A stretch of DNA of 6,470 bases from an uncultured Eubacteriales bacterium (GTDB taxonomy: Bacteria; Bacillota; Clostridia; Oscillospirales; CAG-272). Below the pieces are notes generated by a model. That model saw nothing but the letters and a program-made list of their open reading frames with translations. It was not told the DNA's origin and made no database searches. Below are positions 6,161 to 6,470 of this stretch, one piece after another. The translations under genes were made by a program, and so were the position numbers. Each line of letters starts with the position of its first letter. Position 1 is the first letter of the stretch. The stretch lies in contig URHR01000095.1 of assembly GCA_900547725.1 (NCBI GenBank), forward strand, positions 1 to 6,470. Direction: 5' to 3'.

Positions 6161-6166
6161 TTTTTT
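6142..6166 (+). terminator. Plus-strand intrinsic terminator inside the toxin leader
   Basis: CCGCGGG (6142-6148), loop TTT, then CCC-T-GCGG (6152-6159, one bulged T), and CTTTTTT (6160-6166): a compact GC stem with six Ts on the plus strand. It lies just inside the start of the toxin transcript, next to the toxin -10 box. It could end any plus-strand RNA that reads through the first terminator, giving a second antisense RNA of about 360 nt covering the whole toxin mRNA leader. On the minus strand the same bases form the 5' stem-loop of the toxin mRNA. Confidence 0.65.
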
Positions 6167-6195
6167 ATTATACTCCTATTGTCATAATTTGTCAA
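6167..6195 (-). promoter_or_regulatory. Perfect consensus promoter of the toxin gene
   Basis: On the minus strand, TTGACA (6195-6190), a 17-base spacer and TATAAT (6172-6167) match the sigma-A consensus perfectly. Predicted start is near 6160. The only coding potential downstream before the 5718-5745 terminator is the 30-codon toxin gene, so the promoter itself is strong support that this small gene is real. Confidence 0.87.
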
Positions 6196-6242
6196 GAACA
6201 TATGGTAATTTGAGAACAAACAATGTGTAAGACATCCCCCCA

Positions 6243-6277
6243 CAAAAAGTAGCGGAACAAACCGCGTGTCGTTCCGC
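6243..6277 (-). terminator. Candidate minus-strand terminator upstream of the toxin promoter
   Basis: GCGGAAC (6252-6258) pairs with GTTCCGC (6271-6277) around a 12-base loop. On the minus strand the stem is followed by TAC and five Ts (6247-6243). It would isolate the toxin promoter from a gene beyond the right edge. The stem is short and the loop large, so this is tentative. I see no gene in 6196-6470. Confidence 0.4.
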
Positions 6278-6362
6278 ATATTCCCGTAAAAACCAATCGC
6301 TCACCAATCGGGTGCGAAGCCGCACTCTGTAACAACTCCCTACCTCCCAAGGCAACAAAAAG

Positions 6363-6470
6363 CTTCCCCCATGTCCCTGCCACACACAAAAAGCGAAACA
6401 AATTTTCACCTTGTAAGTGGCGGGGACATGGGGGAAGTTCTCGGTGAGAGAGGGAGGTTTGGAGGGAGAG
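6363..6470. repeat. Long inverted repeat plus G/A-rich dispersed repeat, cut by window end
   Basis: A 21-bp inverted repeat (6363-6383 with 6417-6437; 20 exact pairs and one G-T) flanks a 33-base A-rich loop. It runs directly into GAAGTTC...GAGGGAGGTTTGGAGGG (6435-6467), which closely matches 17-48 at the left end in the same orientation. This is thus a second copy of the repeat family seen at the start, truncated by the window edge. Short open frames crossing it on the minus strand are repeat-derived and not believable genes. Confidence 0.7.

Noticed and set aside
6285..6320. Short direct repeat ACCAATCG separated by three bases
   Set aside because: Only two copies of 8 bases with no flanking pattern; not a CRISPR array or a convincing operator.
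6182..6409. Two minus-strand frames of 69-75 residues upstream of the toxin promoter
   Set aside because: They run through the inverted repeat at 6363-6437, lack good ribosome sites, and overlap the toxin promoter and a candidate terminator.

Overview
The window looks like chromosomal DNA of a moderately GC-rich Bacillota, most likely class Clostridia (Oscillospirales-like). The grounds are strong AGGAGG-type ribosome binding sites, near-consensus sigma-A promoters (TTGACA, 17 bp, TATAAT/TATGAT), GC-rich palindromic dispersed repeats of a kind common in gut Clostridia, and the gene families present. No lineage-specific marker is present, so this placement is an inference.

Layout. Positions 1-120 hold a GC-rich palindromic repeat and a two-copy tandem repeat. 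On the minus strand follow glmM (phosphoglucosamine mutase, 121-1467), with its own consensus promoter, and a small zinc-dependent phospholipase C-fold protein (1576-2154). A second perfect promoter (2166-2194) fires in the opposite direction into a roughly 300-base leader full of palindromes (2221-2403). This leads to a plus-strand cluster: an AraC-family regulator (about 2508-3326), an M42-family metallopeptidase (3392-4426) and a DUF1015 protein (4451-5680). The gaps of 65 and 24 bases suggest one operon. The regulator's Shine-Dalgarno points at an ACG codon, which is odd.

The most interesting part is 5718-6195, almost empty of ordinary genes. I read it as a complete type I toxin-antitoxin locus. 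The minus strand has a perfect promoter (6167-6195), a highly structured leader of about 188 bases, and a 30-residue hydrophobic peptide with a KKK tail (5880-5972), like the putative holin-like toxins of Firmicutes. Converging from the other side, a strong plus-strand promoter (5770-5798) makes a short RNA of about 87 nt that ends at a terminator overlapping the toxin stop codon. The short RNA is the presumed antitoxin.

The first 30 or so bases of this RNA repeat, in inverted orientation on the DNA, two separate segments of the toxin leader. A full-length toxin mRNA ending at the hairpin at 5718-5745 could therefore fold its 3' end back onto its 5' leader, as in hok-type mRNAs. The last 270 bases hold a possible minus-strand terminator and a long inverted repeat whose tail matches the repeat at the start of the window.
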